Shown in pieces: positions 7,931 through 15,958 of a DNA stretch of 29,106 nucleotides. Origin of the DNA: Alphaproteobacteria bacterium UBA2966 (GTDB taxonomy: Bacteria; Pseudomonadota; Alphaproteobacteria; UBA2966); contig DEBC01000008.1 in the NCBI GenBank assembly GCA_002348365.1, positions 142,639 through 171,744 on the forward strand, given 5' to 3'. Position 1 is the first letter of the stretch. The number at the start of each line of letters is the position of its first letter. The translations under genes were made by a program, and so were the position numbers. The notes under the pieces are model-generated. The model did not search any database. It saw only the letters and a program-made list of their open reading frames with translations, and was not told the DNA's origin.

Positions 7931-8762
7931 ACATCGAACATTGAGGCGAATCCGGGCATCTGGTCGCGCGCTTGCTACCCTATGCTGGACACTGCTTCTG
8001 CTTCCGGCTCAGGTAGCATCGAGAGCAGCGGGACAAGGTTTCGCGGATAAGCTTCCCCGTCTGTATCACTCGGGTGTTTGTCGCATACTTGGCATAGAGG
8101 TCCGGGTGGTCGGTTCGCCAGTGACCTTGCGGCCTGCCTTGTTCGTCGCGAATCACAGCTCCTGGCTGGATATTCCCATTCTGGGTTGTTTGATGGAGTG
8201 CTCGTTCGTCGCCAAATCGGAGGTGGAACATTGGCCTGGTGTGGGATTGTTGGCACGTCTTCAGCGAACTGAATTCGTGGAGCGAACACGACAGAGGACA
8301 AATTTGCATGTCACCGGAATTCAGCGAAGGTTCGAAGAACAGTCGCGCCTGGTGATGTTTCCCGAGGGAACCAGCACTGACGGAAGCCATGTACTGCCTT
8401 TCAAGAGTTCCTTGTTCTCGTCCGTCGAGCGACAAATGAAGGGCTCCGTTCCAGTCGTTCAACCGGTAACCGTTGCCTATATGATGATCGATGGCGAGGC
8501 AGCGACGGAGCAAACACGCCCCGCCGTCGCGTGGTATGGAGATATGGAGTTTGCTCCACATTTGTGGGGGGTATTCCAGCTGGCACGTATTGTCGTCCAG
8601 GTTACTTTTCATGAGCCGGTGCCGGAGGTCTGCTGCCAATCCCGCAAGACCCTGGCGAAGCATTGCGAGCGTGTCGTCGTCGCGGAGCATGCACGGCTTA
8701 TTGGCATTGCGCGCGACGATGGAGATTCTCGATCGCCTGCAGGCGTCGACCGCATCGGTTGA
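7884..8762 (+). CDS. PlsC-type 1-acyl-glycerol-3-phosphate / lyso-lipid acyltransferase
   Basis: Membrane-associated acyltransferase. The PlsC motifs are in order: NHSSWLDIPIL (the H-x4-D catalytic pair), then the FVERTRQR region, VMFPEGTSTDGSHVLPFKSSLF (substrate-binding motif III) and VVQPVTVAY (motif IV). An N-terminal hydrophobic segment (LATLCWTLLLLPAQV) anchors it to the membrane. It may make phosphatidic acid, or act on lyso-ornithine lipid (OlsA-like); sequence inspection cannot decide. The start is unclear: ATG 7884 (GAG four bases upstream) and ATG 7899 both overlap the end of fur; TTG 7941 avoids overlap but lacks a ribosome site. The overlap suggests co-transcription with fur. Confidence 0.86.
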   Translation: MVFHSMQTVTSLPTHKHRTLRRIRASGRALATLCWTLLLLPAQVASRAAGQGFADKLPRLYHSGVCRILGIEVRVVGSPVTLRPALFVANHSSWLDIPILGCLMECSFVAKSEVEHWPGVGLLARLQRTEFVERTRQRTNLHVTGIQRRFEEQSRLVMFPEGTSTDGSHVLPFKSSLFSSVERQMKGSVPVVQPVTVAYMMIDGEAATEQTRPAVAWYGDMEFAPHLWGVFQLARIVVQVTFHEPVPEVCCQSRKTLAKHCERVVVAEHARLIGIARDDGDSRSPAGVDRIG

Positions 8763-8781
8763 TTCCTCAGGTTGCCGCCTG

Positions 8782-8811
8782 ACTTGACAGTGCAAAGTCA
8801 AGTGCTAGTGT
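8782..8811 (+). promoter_or_regulatory. Promoter with embedded inverted repeat upstream of miaB
   Basis: A consensus -35 TTGACA (8784-8789) and TAGTGT (8806-8811) are spaced by 16 bp. The -35 lies inside a perfect inverted repeat, ACTTGAC (8782-8788) and GTCAAGT (8797-8803), with an 8-base centre. A repressor binding the palindrome would block RNA polymerase, so this looks like an operator; it could also be coincidental symmetry of a TTGAC-based promoter. The predicted transcript starts near 8818 and has an ~80-base leader before miaB. Confidence 0.5.
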
Positions 8812-8843
8812 TTATTCAAGTATTCGAGGAACAAAGACGGTCC

Positions 8844-8888
8844 ATGCAAACGATGACACGTCGGATTGGCTCTCCGCGAAGGGCCTAG
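8844..8888 (+). CDS. Possible 14-codon leader ORF before miaB
   Basis: ATG 8844 opens a 14-residue reading frame, MQTMTRRIGSPRRA, ending in TAG 8886-8888, in the same frame as miaB and only nine bases before its TTG start. A GAGGA lies 13 bases before the ATG, farther than ideal. The strongly basic peptide could set up translational reinitiation at the weak TTG start. It may equally be chance. Weak support. Confidence 0.2.
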   Translation: MQTMTRRIGSPRRA

Positions 8889-8897
8889 AGACTGTCC

Positions 8898-10262
8898 TTG
8901 CGCAAGAAACTCTTCATCAAAACTTACGGTTGTCAGATGAACGTCTACGACTCTGCTCGTATGACGGATGTTCTGGCGCCGTTGGGTTACGTGCCCGTGG
9001 ATCAACCCGAGGGCGCGGACATGATTATCCTGAATACGTGCCACATCCGCGAGAAGGCCGCCGAAAAAGTGTATTCAGAGCTGGGCCGGCTGCGGCCTCT
9101 CAAGCGGGCCCGTGAAGAGGATGGCGGTGAGATGATCCTGGCCGTGGGCGGATGTGTGGCCCAGGCTGAAGGTGATGAGGTTCGCCGGCGTGCCCCGTGG
9201 GTGGATGTCGTCTTCGGGCCTCAGGCATATCACCGGCTACCGGATATGGTGTCTCAGGTTACGCGACAGGCCATAGTGGATACGGAATTTCCCGTGGAGG
9301 CCAAATTCGATTTTCTGCCCGAAGAATCGAGTCCACGCGGTGCCGCTGCATTTCTCACAATCCAGGAGGGATGTGACAAGTTCTGTACGTTCTGCGTGGT
9401 GCCGTACACGCGCGGCGCAGAGTTTTCCCGGCCCCTGGGCGACGTCCTCGCCGAGGCGCGCCGATTGGTCGAGAATGGGACGAGCGAGATCACGCTGCTG
9501 GGCCAAAACGTCAATGCCTACCACGGAAACGGAGCTGACCGGCGGCCGCGTTCGCTGGCTGACTTGATCCGCGAGCTGGCGTTGATCGATGGTCTTCATC
9601 GACTTCGCTACACGACGTCACATCCAAGAGACATGGACCAGGCATTGATATCGGCACATGGCGACGTCGAGGCTCTGATGCCATTTCTTCACCTGCCGGT
9701 CCAATCTGGCTCGGATCGAATCCTCGCGGAAATGAATCGGCGTCACACGGCGGCGGAATACAGATCGATTGTCGAGCGCATTCGACTGGCGCGCCCGGAT
9801 ATCGCTCTGTCGAGCGATTTCATCGTCGGATTTCCGGGAGAAACCGACGCTGAATTCCAATCGACACTGGAACTCGTAGCGGATGTGGAATTCGCAAGTG
9901 CATACTCATTCCGTTACAGCACCCGGCCGGGGACCCCTGCCGCAGATCGTGACGATCAGGTCCCAGAGGATGTGAAATCGGCGAGATTGAACGAACTACA
10001 AGCCCTGATCGATCGTCAGAGCAGGGCATTCAATGAGGCCACGGTGGGTCGAGAGCTTCAGGTCCTTCTGGAAAGGCCGGGACGTCATTCAGGACAGCTC
10101 GTGGGTCGAAGCCCATATATGCAAGCGGTACATGTACACGCGGACGACTCCCACCTAGGCCGCATCGCCAGCGTTCGCATTGAAGCGGCGATGCCCAACA
10201 GCCTTTCCGGGTCTATCGTTGGTAACGACGTTGGACGGCTTCGATCGGTGGACGCCGCATGA
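8898..10262 (+). CDS. miaB: tRNA-2-methylthio-N6-dimethylallyladenosine synthase
   Basis: Radical-SAM methylthiotransferase that converts i6A37 to ms2i6A37 in tRNAs reading UNN codons. At 454 residues it has the three expected domains. The auxiliary-cluster cysteines are Cys12 (YGCQMN), Cys48 (NTCHIREKA) and Cys86 (GGCVAQ). The radical-SAM cluster is Cys159, Cys163 and Cys166 (CDKFCTFC), followed by VVPYTRG. The C-terminal TRAM region ends the protein. The start must be TTG 8898 (or CTG 8892), because an in-frame TAG lies at 8886-8888 and homology begins at residue 2 (RKKLFIKTYGCQMN). It begins the miaB-phoH-ybeY-corC-lnt run. Confidence 0.97.
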   Translation: MRKKLFIKTYGCQMNVYDSARMTDVLAPLGYVPVDQPEGADMIILNTCHIREKAAEKVYSELGRLRPLKRAREEDGGEMILAVGGCVAQAEGDEVRRRAPWVDVVFGPQAYHRLPDMVSQVTRQAIVDTEFPVEAKFDFLPEESSPRGAAAFLTIQEGCDKFCTFCVVPYTRGAEFSRPLGDVLAEARRLVENGTSEITLLGQNVNAYHGNGADRRPRSLADLIRELALIDGLHRLRYTTSHPRDMDQALISAHGDVEALMPFLHLPVQSGSDRILAEMNRRHTAAEYRSIVERIRLARPDIALSSDFIVGFPGETDAEFQSTLELVADVEFASAYSFRYSTRPGTPAADRDDQVPEDVKSARLNELQALIDRQSRAFNEATVGRELQVLLERPGRHSGQLVGRSPYMQAVHVHADDSHLGRIASVRIEAAMPNSLSGSIVGNDVGRLRSVDAA

Positions 10263-10275
10263 AGGATAATCAGAA

Positions 10276-11289
10276 TTGACTGCAGTAAATGAAGCGCTCC
10301 AACCGGCACCGCTTTACATGGACTTCGACGACAACAGTCTGTTGACGGCGCTGTTCGGAGAACACGATCGCTTTCTGGCTCGCATAGAGCAGAAGCTGGG
10401 TGTTTCAGTGACGGCGCGCGGCAATCGACTGTCGATTGAAGGTGAGGCGTGGCGGCAAAAGGCGACACAGGCGGTTCTCAACGAGCTGTACGACCGACTG
10501 AAGAAAGGTCTGGATGTCGGGCTGGGCGAGGTCGATGGCGCAGTACGGATGGCCGAGGCGAAGGTCACGGAAGAGAACGAGCCCATAAGCATCGCGGACG
10601 AAGGAACACAGATTCGAACGCGCCGTCGTGTCATCTCGCCGCGATCACCCATGCAGGCGGCGTACGTCCGCGCGCTGAATTCCCATGAACTGGTGTTCGG
10701 GTTGGGGCCGGCAGGTACTGGCAAGACCTTTCTTGCTGTTGCCGTAGGTGTTTCGATGCTGCTGGAGGGACTGGTCGAGCGCATCATCCTTTCACGCCCC
10801 GCAGTTGAGGCTGGAGAGCGCCTGGGATATCTGCCGGGTGACCTTCGCGAAAAAATCGATCCCTATCTGCGTCCGCTCTATGACGCATTGCATCACATGC
10901 TACCGGCGGACCAGGTGTTCCGGCGTCTCGAATCGGGTGAGATCGAAGTCGCACCTGTCGCTTTCATGCGTGGCCGCACGCTGACCAACGCGTTCGTCAT
11001 TGTTGATGAAGCGCAAAACACGTCTCCTGTGCAGATGAAGATGTTGCTTACGCGCCTCGGTGAGAATTCACGCATGGTCGTGACAGGAGACCTGTCGCAA
11101 ATCGACCTGCAGCGGGGTGAGATTTCGGGTTTGGCGGATGCCGTGGATATGCTCCACGACGTGCCGGAGGTGGAAATCGTGCATTTCACTCATGCTGATG
11201 TGGTCCGGCACGCGCTGGTGACGCGGATTGTGCAGGCCTATGACGATCGTGATCGGAATCGCCGGGTCAAGGCTGGAAGAAATGACTGA
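10276..11289 (+). CDS. ybeZ: PhoH-family ATPase (YbeZ)
   Basis: P-loop NTPase of the PhoH/YbeZ type, linked to rRNA processing together with YbeY. Walker A is GPAGTGKT (residues 144-151), Walker B is in FVIVDEAQNTS, and the following TRLGENSRMVVTGDLSQIDL is a strong PhoH signature. An N-terminal KH-like region of ~100 residues precedes the ATPase. The length of 337 matches YbeZ (about 330-350). The start is TTG 10276, with GAAGGA nine bases upstream; no in-frame ATG lies near it. It follows miaB by 13 bases and overlaps ybeY, as in many proteobacteria. Confidence 0.95.
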   Translation: MTAVNEALQPAPLYMDFDDNSLLTALFGEHDRFLARIEQKLGVSVTARGNRLSIEGEAWRQKATQAVLNELYDRLKKGLDVGLGEVDGAVRMAEAKVTEENEPISIADEGTQIRTRRRVISPRSPMQAAYVRALNSHELVFGLGPAGTGKTFLAVAVGVSMLLEGLVERIILSRPAVEAGERLGYLPGDLREKIDPYLRPLYDALHHMLPADQVFRRLESGEIEVAPVAFMRGRTLTNAFVIVDEAQNTSPVQMKMLLTRLGENSRMVVTGDLSQIDLQRGEISGLADAVDMLHDVPEVEIVHFTHADVVRHALVTRIVQAYDDRDRNRRVKAGRND

Positions 11290-11848
11290 GGACCCCGATC
11301 CTACGGCCGGACCGGTGGCCATGACCCGGCCCTCGATCGCAGAAGCGGAAATCGTTGTATTGGTCCAGGATTCCGAATGGCATTCACTGGGATTTGATGC
11401 TGAATCGCTTTGTCGTGAGGCGGTCGGGAGTGCCCTATCGGCCGCAGATGTACACGATGAAACATTGGAGATATCCATCGTTCTGGCCGACGACCAGATG
11501 GTTCGGCGCCTCAATCGCGACAACCTCGGACAAGATCGCGCCACCAATGTCCTGGCGTTTCCGGGGGATTCGCTGGGAGGCGAGCTGCCGAGAGGTGCAC
11601 CGTGCCTCTTGGGAGATGTCGTGCTTTCCCGATCCACGATTGCGAGAGAGGCAAAAGAGCAAGGGAAACCGGTTGCGGACCATGTTCGCCATCTGATCGT
11701 GCACGGAGCTCTTCACCTGCTTGGATATACGCATGATACGGAGGACGAGGCCCGTACAATGGAGTCGTTAGAGACCAGTGTTCTCGCTCTCTTGGGCGTT
11801 CCCAACCCCTACGCGGCGGGCGGGCCGGATTTGGGTGACACAGCATGA
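11282..11848 (+). CDS. ybeY: Endoribonuclease / rRNA maturation factor YbeY
   Basis: Metal-dependent RNase involved in 16S rRNA 3' maturation and ribosome quality control. The zinc-binding motif HGALHLLGYTHDTEDEA is intact with three histidines, although the family's GYDH appears as GYTH. It is preceded by the conserved RATNVLAFPG and LGDVVLS. ATG 11282 overlaps the last codons of phoH and has GGAAG just upstream, giving 188 residues; the longer frame from 11228 would add an unlikely overlap. The ATGA overlap with corC at its end shows a coupled operon. Confidence 0.95.
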   Translation: MTEDPDPTAGPVAMTRPSIAEAEIVVLVQDSEWHSLGFDAESLCREAVGSALSAADVHDETLEISIVLADDQMVRRLNRDNLGQDRATNVLAFPGDSLGGELPRGAPCLLGDVVLSRSTIAREAKEQGKPVADHVRHLIVHGALHLLGYTHDTEDEARTMESLETSVLALLGVPNPYAAGGPDLGDTA

Positions 11849-12798
11849 CCAAGCCGGGTGAACTCACGGGCAAGGAGCGCATCAGCGTTGAAGCCACCGA
11901 TGACAACGCAGATGAGTCATCATTAACGCAAAATCTTCTCACCTGGATCCGCGGATCGTCCCGAGCACGAAACGGGGACGAGTTGCTGCGAGAGAGTCTT
12001 TCGGAGCTCATCGAGGAGTCCGAGGACGAGCAGGGGACGTTCAATCGAGAAGAGCGTCTCATGCTCATGAACATTCTCAAACTACACGGGCTGCGAGTTG
12101 ACGATGTCATGGTCCCGCGGCCAGACATCGTTGCCATTGAGAGTGATGCACCGTTGGATAAGGTGGTGGAAGCGATGCACGAGGCGTTCCACTCCCGTCT
12201 CCCCATCTACCAGGACACGCTGGATCATGTGCTTGGGTTTGTGCACATCAAGGATCTACTTGCTTACTGGCGAGGCCGTGAAGAATTCCGACTGTCGGAT
12301 GTGGCCCATGATGTTCTCTTCGTGCCACCGACAATGTCGGTGCTTGATCTTCTGCTCAGGATGCGGGAGGGGCGCATTCACATGGCGCTGGTGGTTGATG
12401 AGTTCGGGGGTACGGATGGCCTAGTGACCATCGAGGATCTGGTGGAAGAGATCGTTGGGGAAATTGAAGACGAACATGATCAAGTTGAAGCTCCGACGAT
12501 CGAGGAGAGAAGCGACGGCACCTTGGTTGCGGACGGCCGCGCGGATATTGATGAGTTTGAAGCGCGCGTGGGCGTTGATCTTCTGCCCGAAGAACGTGAT
12601 GAGGATGTCGACACGCTGGGCGGATTCGTATTCTCCTTGGTCGGGCGCGTGCCACAGCGCGGTGAGCTGATCACGCATCCTTCTGGTCTCGAGTTCGAGG
12701 TGCTGGATGCGGATCCACGCCGGGTAAAACGCCTGCGTGTCCGAGGACTTCCGCCCGAGCTTGCGACGGACCACAGCTCCACGGAAACACCGGAATAG
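11845..12798 (+). CDS. corC: CorC/HlyC-type CBS-domain protein
   Basis: Soluble CBS-pair protein with a C-terminal CorC_HlyC domain, 317 residues and no membrane segments. Conserved stretches are RVDDVMVPRPDIVAIESDAPL leading into CBS 1 (about 85-145), LDLLLRMREGRIHMALVVDEFGGTDGLVTIEDLVEEIVGEI in CBS 2 (about 155-210), and DTLGGFVFSLVGRVPQRGE in the C-terminal domain. E. coli CorC has been connected to Mg/Co efflux, but the function of this branch is not well settled. Its ATG is fused to the ybeY stop (ATGA). lnt follows after 31 bases. Confidence 0.92.
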   Translation: MTKPGELTGKERISVEATDDNADESSLTQNLLTWIRGSSRARNGDELLRESLSELIEESEDEQGTFNREERLMLMNILKLHGLRVDDVMVPRPDIVAIESDAPLDKVVEAMHEAFHSRLPIYQDTLDHVLGFVHIKDLLAYWRGREEFRLSDVAHDVLFVPPTMSVLDLLLRMREGRIHMALVVDEFGGTDGLVTIEDLVEEIVGEIEDEHDQVEAPTIEERSDGTLVADGRADIDEFEARVGVDLLPEERDEDVDTLGGFVFSLVGRVPQRGELITHPSGLEFEVLDADPRRVKRLRVRGLPPELATDHSSTETPE

Positions 12799-12829
12799 AT
12801 AGCAGCCCCGCAGTGGCGGACACGCTTCC

Positions 12830-14401
12830 ATGACGCGATTGAGTCTCTGGTTGAGCGGCCTGACGGGATGGCGGCGCTACGTGCTGGCTTGGCTACTTGG
12901 CGCGGTTCTGTCGCTGTCACTGCCGCCGCTATATATCTGGCCTGCGCTGCTCGTGGGTTTCACGGGAATCCTGTGGATCCTGGACGGGTGTAGTGACCGC
13001 AGGTCCGCGTTCGGGGTGGGTTGGTGCTTTGGATTTGGCTACCTCGGTTTAAGCCTCTACTGGATCTCATCCGCCCTGCTGATTGAACCGGACCGAACCG
13101 GCTGGATGATTCCGTTTGCCGTACTGGGTCTTCCTGCATTCTTCGCGCTCTGGGTCGGTTTGGCGACGTTGGTCGTACGGCTCCTGAATATTTCTGGTGC
13201 GGCTCGCGTCCTGTTGTTCGCGGGCGCGTGGTGCGCCGCGGAATGGCTGCGCGGGCATGCATTCACCGGGTTTCCATGGAACCTTATCGGGTATGCGGCA
13301 GCGGGATCAGACGCCCTGCTTCAGGCGACGGCCCTGGTCGGAATCTACGGACTCGGGTTCCTGGTGGTTCTCGCTGCAGCGATTCCGGCCACGCTTGCCG
13401 GAGGAGCTGAGGACATTTCGCGGGCCCGCCGATACGGTCCGGCTGTGCTCGTACTTGTGGGCATTGCCATGATCTGGCTTGGGGGCACGGTTCGCCTTCT
13501 CGTTGCACATGACGAAATCGTCCCGGACGTGACCCTGCGGTTGGTTCAGGCCAACATATCCCAGCACCATAAGTGGCAAGAGGAACGCCGGCGCGCCAAC
13601 CTTGCCAGGTATTTCCAGTTGAGCTCTCAGTCGGGCTCGGAGGATGTCACGCACATCATTTGGCCTGAAACGGCCGTGCCCTATTTCTTGGCTGCGGATC
13701 CCGATCTGTCCCGGGCCATCGGCAGACTGGTGAAGCCGGGGGGGATGGTCATTACCGGGGCGCCGAGAACAACTGCTTGGCGGGAAAGGCCCCTCCGTGT
13801 ATGGAATGCTGTTCACGCGATAGACCACGACGGACAAATCAGTGGCACGTATGACAAGTCGCACCTTCTACCTTTCGGAGAATATGTTCCTTTGCGGCCG
13901 TTGTTGCGGCGGCTGGGCGTTGAAAAGATCACTTCCGGGCAAGGAGATTTTCAGGCCGGGGTTGGGAAAACGACAATTGAAATGCCGGGAATTCCGCCCC
14001 TCGGGATACTGATCTGCTATGAGGCAATTTTTCCGGGAGAGGTCGTGTCAACGGCGTCGCGGCCCGCTTGGCTGCTAAATGTGACCAATGACGCGTGGTT
14101 TGGTCACACTGCAGGACCCCACCAGCACTTCACCATGTCTCGGGTGCGCGCGGTCGAGGAAGGACTCCCGATTGTACGGGTCGCCAACACGGGAATCTCC
14201 GGTGTAGCTGACTCTTATGGTCGAATCATTGTACGAAGCGATCTCGGAGAGGTACGTGTCATTGACGTATCGCTTCCGGCTGCGTTGACTGAATTGACTC
14301 CCTACGCCCGATGGGGCGACGCCGGAATACTGGCAGTTCTTATGGTCGTGGCGGTCTATACAGCAGCACTTAAAGCTCCTAGGATCGCCCGTAAGGAGTA
14401 G
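12830..14401 (+). CDS. lnt: Apolipoprotein N-acyltransferase
   Basis: Inner-membrane enzyme that adds the third acyl chain to bacterial lipoproteins. The 523 residues comprise about seven hydrophobic segments in the first 220 residues, then a periplasmic nitrilase-like domain, then a last membrane segment (AGILAVLMVVAVYTAAL). The catalytic triad is visible: Glu280 in WPETAVPYF, Lys343 in YDKSHLLPFGEYVP and Cys396 in LICYEAIFPGE. NDAWFGHTAGPHQH and RVANTGISG follow as expected. It is the last gene of the miaB-lnt run; a 212-base AT-rich gap separates it from the next gene. Confidence 0.97.
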   Translation: MTRLSLWLSGLTGWRRYVLAWLLGAVLSLSLPPLYIWPALLVGFTGILWILDGCSDRRSAFGVGWCFGFGYLGLSLYWISSALLIEPDRTGWMIPFAVLGLPAFFALWVGLATLVVRLLNISGAARVLLFAGAWCAAEWLRGHAFTGFPWNLIGYAAAGSDALLQATALVGIYGLGFLVVLAAAIPATLAGGAEDISRARRYGPAVLVLVGIAMIWLGGTVRLLVAHDEIVPDVTLRLVQANISQHHKWQEERRRANLARYFQLSSQSGSEDVTHIIWPETAVPYFLAADPDLSRAIGRLVKPGGMVITGAPRTTAWRERPLRVWNAVHAIDHDGQISGTYDKSHLLPFGEYVPLRPLLRRLGVEKITSGQGDFQAGVGKTTIEMPGIPPLGILICYEAIFPGEVVSTASRPAWLLNVTNDAWFGHTAGPHQHFTMSRVRAVEEGLPIVRVANTGISGVADSYGRIIVRSDLGEVRVIDVSLPAALTELTPYARWGDAGILAVLMVVAVYTAALKAPRIARKE

Positions 14402-14613
14402 GAGATATATGAATTGTCAGCTATACGCGGGCATTCGCGATTGCAACTATAGTTACTGACATTTCTCGTAAAATAGTAATATGCGATTGGTTAATTTGCA
14501 TTATCCCACTGTTCGGAGTGTAAGAGGGCCGAATGCAGCCACAAATTCCACAAATTTCTATCTATGGCTGTAGTGTAACAACCAGTGGTCGCAAAGAATT
14601 GGAGTGACGAAGC
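14402..14613. other. AT-rich control region between lnt and the XRE gene
   Basis: This 212-base gap is much more AT-rich than its flanks. It holds a perfect 10-bp palindrome, AACTATAGTT (14445-14454), and an exact tandem duplication of the 9-mer CCACAAATT (14539-14547 and 14548-14556). A -10-like TAGTGT lies near 14571-14576. I see no open reading frame of note. The repeats could be binding sites for the XRE regulator encoded next; that is a guess from position. Confidence 0.4.
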
Positions 14614-15045
14614 GTGGTCAGCAAACCAAATCCCGTAGACATTCATGTGGGCTCCCGGGTTCGACTTCGGCGTACCCTGCTCGGTATGAGTCAGGAGAAG
14701 CTTGGGGCAGCGGTCGGGTTGACGTTCCAGCAGATTCAAAAATATGAACGGGGCGCGAACCGGATTGGATCCAGTCGATTGTTTCAGTTTGCGCAGGTAC
14801 TCGATGTACCGGTCTCTTTTTTCTTCGACGATATGCCGGAGGAAATCGCAAGGAGTCAGCCGGGAGCGTCGTTGAATTCCTCTGAGAACTTTCAACAGGA
14901 TCAGTTCGCGCGCCGGGAAACACTGGAGCTGGTGAGGGCCTACTACAAGATTCGAAACCCGGCGGTTCGCAAGCGTGTTTTCGAATTGACCAAGGCTGTG
15001 GCTGGCGTCTCCCCGGGAACAGGCGAGTCGCCGGAAGACCTCTGA
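14614..15045 (+). CDS. XRE-family helix-turn-helix regulator
   Basis: Cro/C1-type DNA-binding protein, 143 residues. The HTH occupies about residues 10-65: VGSRVRLRRTLLGMSQEKLG, then LTFQQIQKYERGANRIGSSRLFQFAQVLDVPVSFFF, a form widespread in alphaproteobacteria. The C-terminal half (RRETLELVRAYYKIRNPAVRKRVFEL) is a short helical region I do not assign to a named domain. The start is GTG 14614 with GGAG nine bases upstream. Relatives commonly sit beside lnt and metK, so a housekeeping role rather than a phage origin is likely. Its targets are unknown. Confidence 0.9.
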   Translation: MVSKPNPVDIHVGSRVRLRRTLLGMSQEKLGAAVGLTFQQIQKYERGANRIGSSRLFQFAQVLDVPVSFFFDDMPEEIARSQPGASLNSSENFQQDQFARRETLELVRAYYKIRNPAVRKRVFELTKAVAGVSPGTGESPEDL

Positions 15046-15051
15046 CGACAC

Positions 15052-15798
15052 GTGCCGCTCAGCTGGTCGAGCCCACATCGATCTACAGCTCGACCCGGAT
15101 ACGCCCATTACGGTCGACGGCGCGGTCGCAAGATCCGCAGCGGACGTCAACAACTCCTCGAGACACTGCTTCCTGAAGTGCGCGTGCCTGTCACGGAGTC
15201 CGGGGCGTTGGATTCCGACAAATTGGTGGAATTCTGCGGGACCCGCCCGGAATTGTGGGTCGAGATCGGGTTCGGTCAGGGGGAGCATCTCGTCGCCCAA
15301 GCAGAAAGATGTCCCAACGTTCTCCTGATCGGCTGCGAACCTTACGTCAACGGCGTCTCAACGCTGTTGCGGACAATCGAAGCAAATGCGATCGGGAATA
15401 TCCTGATTCATGATGATGATGCCCGCATCCTGCTGGAGGCCCTTCCCGAAGCCTCCGTTGATCGCCTCTTCCTTCTGTTTCCGGATCCTTGGCCAAAAAA
15501 GCGCCATCACAAGCGGCGTTTCATTTCTAAACCGAACCTCGACCTGGTCACCCGAATTCTGAAGAATGGCGCGGAACTCCGATTCGCCACCGACCATCCA
15601 GACTATGCGCGATGGACGCTGTGGCATGCCCTTAACCATGAGGCAATTGAATGGCCCGCGGAATCACCTGCGGATTGGACGGATCGTCCCGGCGACTGGA
15701 CGATCACACGCTATGAGGAAAAGGCTTTGGCTGCCGGGCAGTCGTGCACCTATTTGTCATTCCGCCGTCGGGACCGGCCCGGTTCACCTGGGGTTTGA
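15052..15798 (+). CDS. trmB: tRNA (guanine-N7)-methyltransferase
   Basis: SAM-dependent enzyme making m7G46 in the tRNA variable loop. The SAM-binding motif is ELWVEIGFGQGEHLVAQAE, and the family signature is FLLFPDPWPKKRHHKRRFI, followed by LRFATDHPDYARW. The 248-residue length is slightly long because of a basic N-terminal extension. The start is GTG 15052, only 6 bases after the XRE stop. In the gene order I recall for relatives, metK precedes trmB; here there is no room for it. Secure assignment. Confidence 0.95.
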   Translation: MPLSWSSPHRSTARPGYAHYGRRRGRKIRSGRQQLLETLLPEVRVPVTESGALDSDKLVEFCGTRPELWVEIGFGQGEHLVAQAERCPNVLLIGCEPYVNGVSTLLRTIEANAIGNILIHDDDARILLEALPEASVDRLFLLFPDPWPKKRHHKRRFISKPNLDLVTRILKNGAELRFATDHPDYARWTLWHALNHEAIEWPAESPADWTDRPGDWTITRYEEKALAAGQSCTYLSFRRRDRPGSPGV

Positions 15799-15833
15799 CC
15801 GGGTCCCCACCTGCAAATGCCACCCGAATTCCC

Positions 15834-15861
15834 TTGAAGTCATGCGCGTCTGAGCTAATAT
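15834..15861 (+). promoter_or_regulatory. Promoter of the rimP-nusA-infB operon
   Basis: TTGAAG (15834-15839) and TAATAT (15856-15861) are spaced by 16 bp, between the trmB stop and rimP. Transcription would start near 15868, giving a ~90-base leader that carries the terminator hairpin listed next. Confidence 0.6.
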
Positions 15862-15911
15862 GCCCGACATTGGTTGGTTTGGTAGGGCTCAAAATCAGGT
15901 AAGTTTCCGCG

Positions 15912-15935
15912 GTGGGCCGGCGGCCCACTTTTTTT
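15912..15935 (+). terminator. Intrinsic terminator in the rimP leader (attenuator)
   Basis: GTGGGCC (15912-15918) and GGCCCAC (15922-15928) form a perfect 7-bp GC-rich stem with a three-base loop, followed by seven T residues (15929-15935). It ends 23 bases before the rimP ATG and lies downstream of the likely promoter, so it can cut transcription before the operon. Attenuators ahead of rimP-nusA have been described in other proteobacteria; control by NusA, the operon's own product, is the natural idea but is inferred here. I found no clear antiterminator partner. Confidence 0.85.
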
Positions 15936-15958
15936 ATGGAATAAGGAATGTCAAGGCG

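Noticed and set aside
15860..15958. Upstream in-frame start for rimP
   Set aside because: The extra 33 codons would span the promoter -10 and the terminator hairpin, and have no family similarity.
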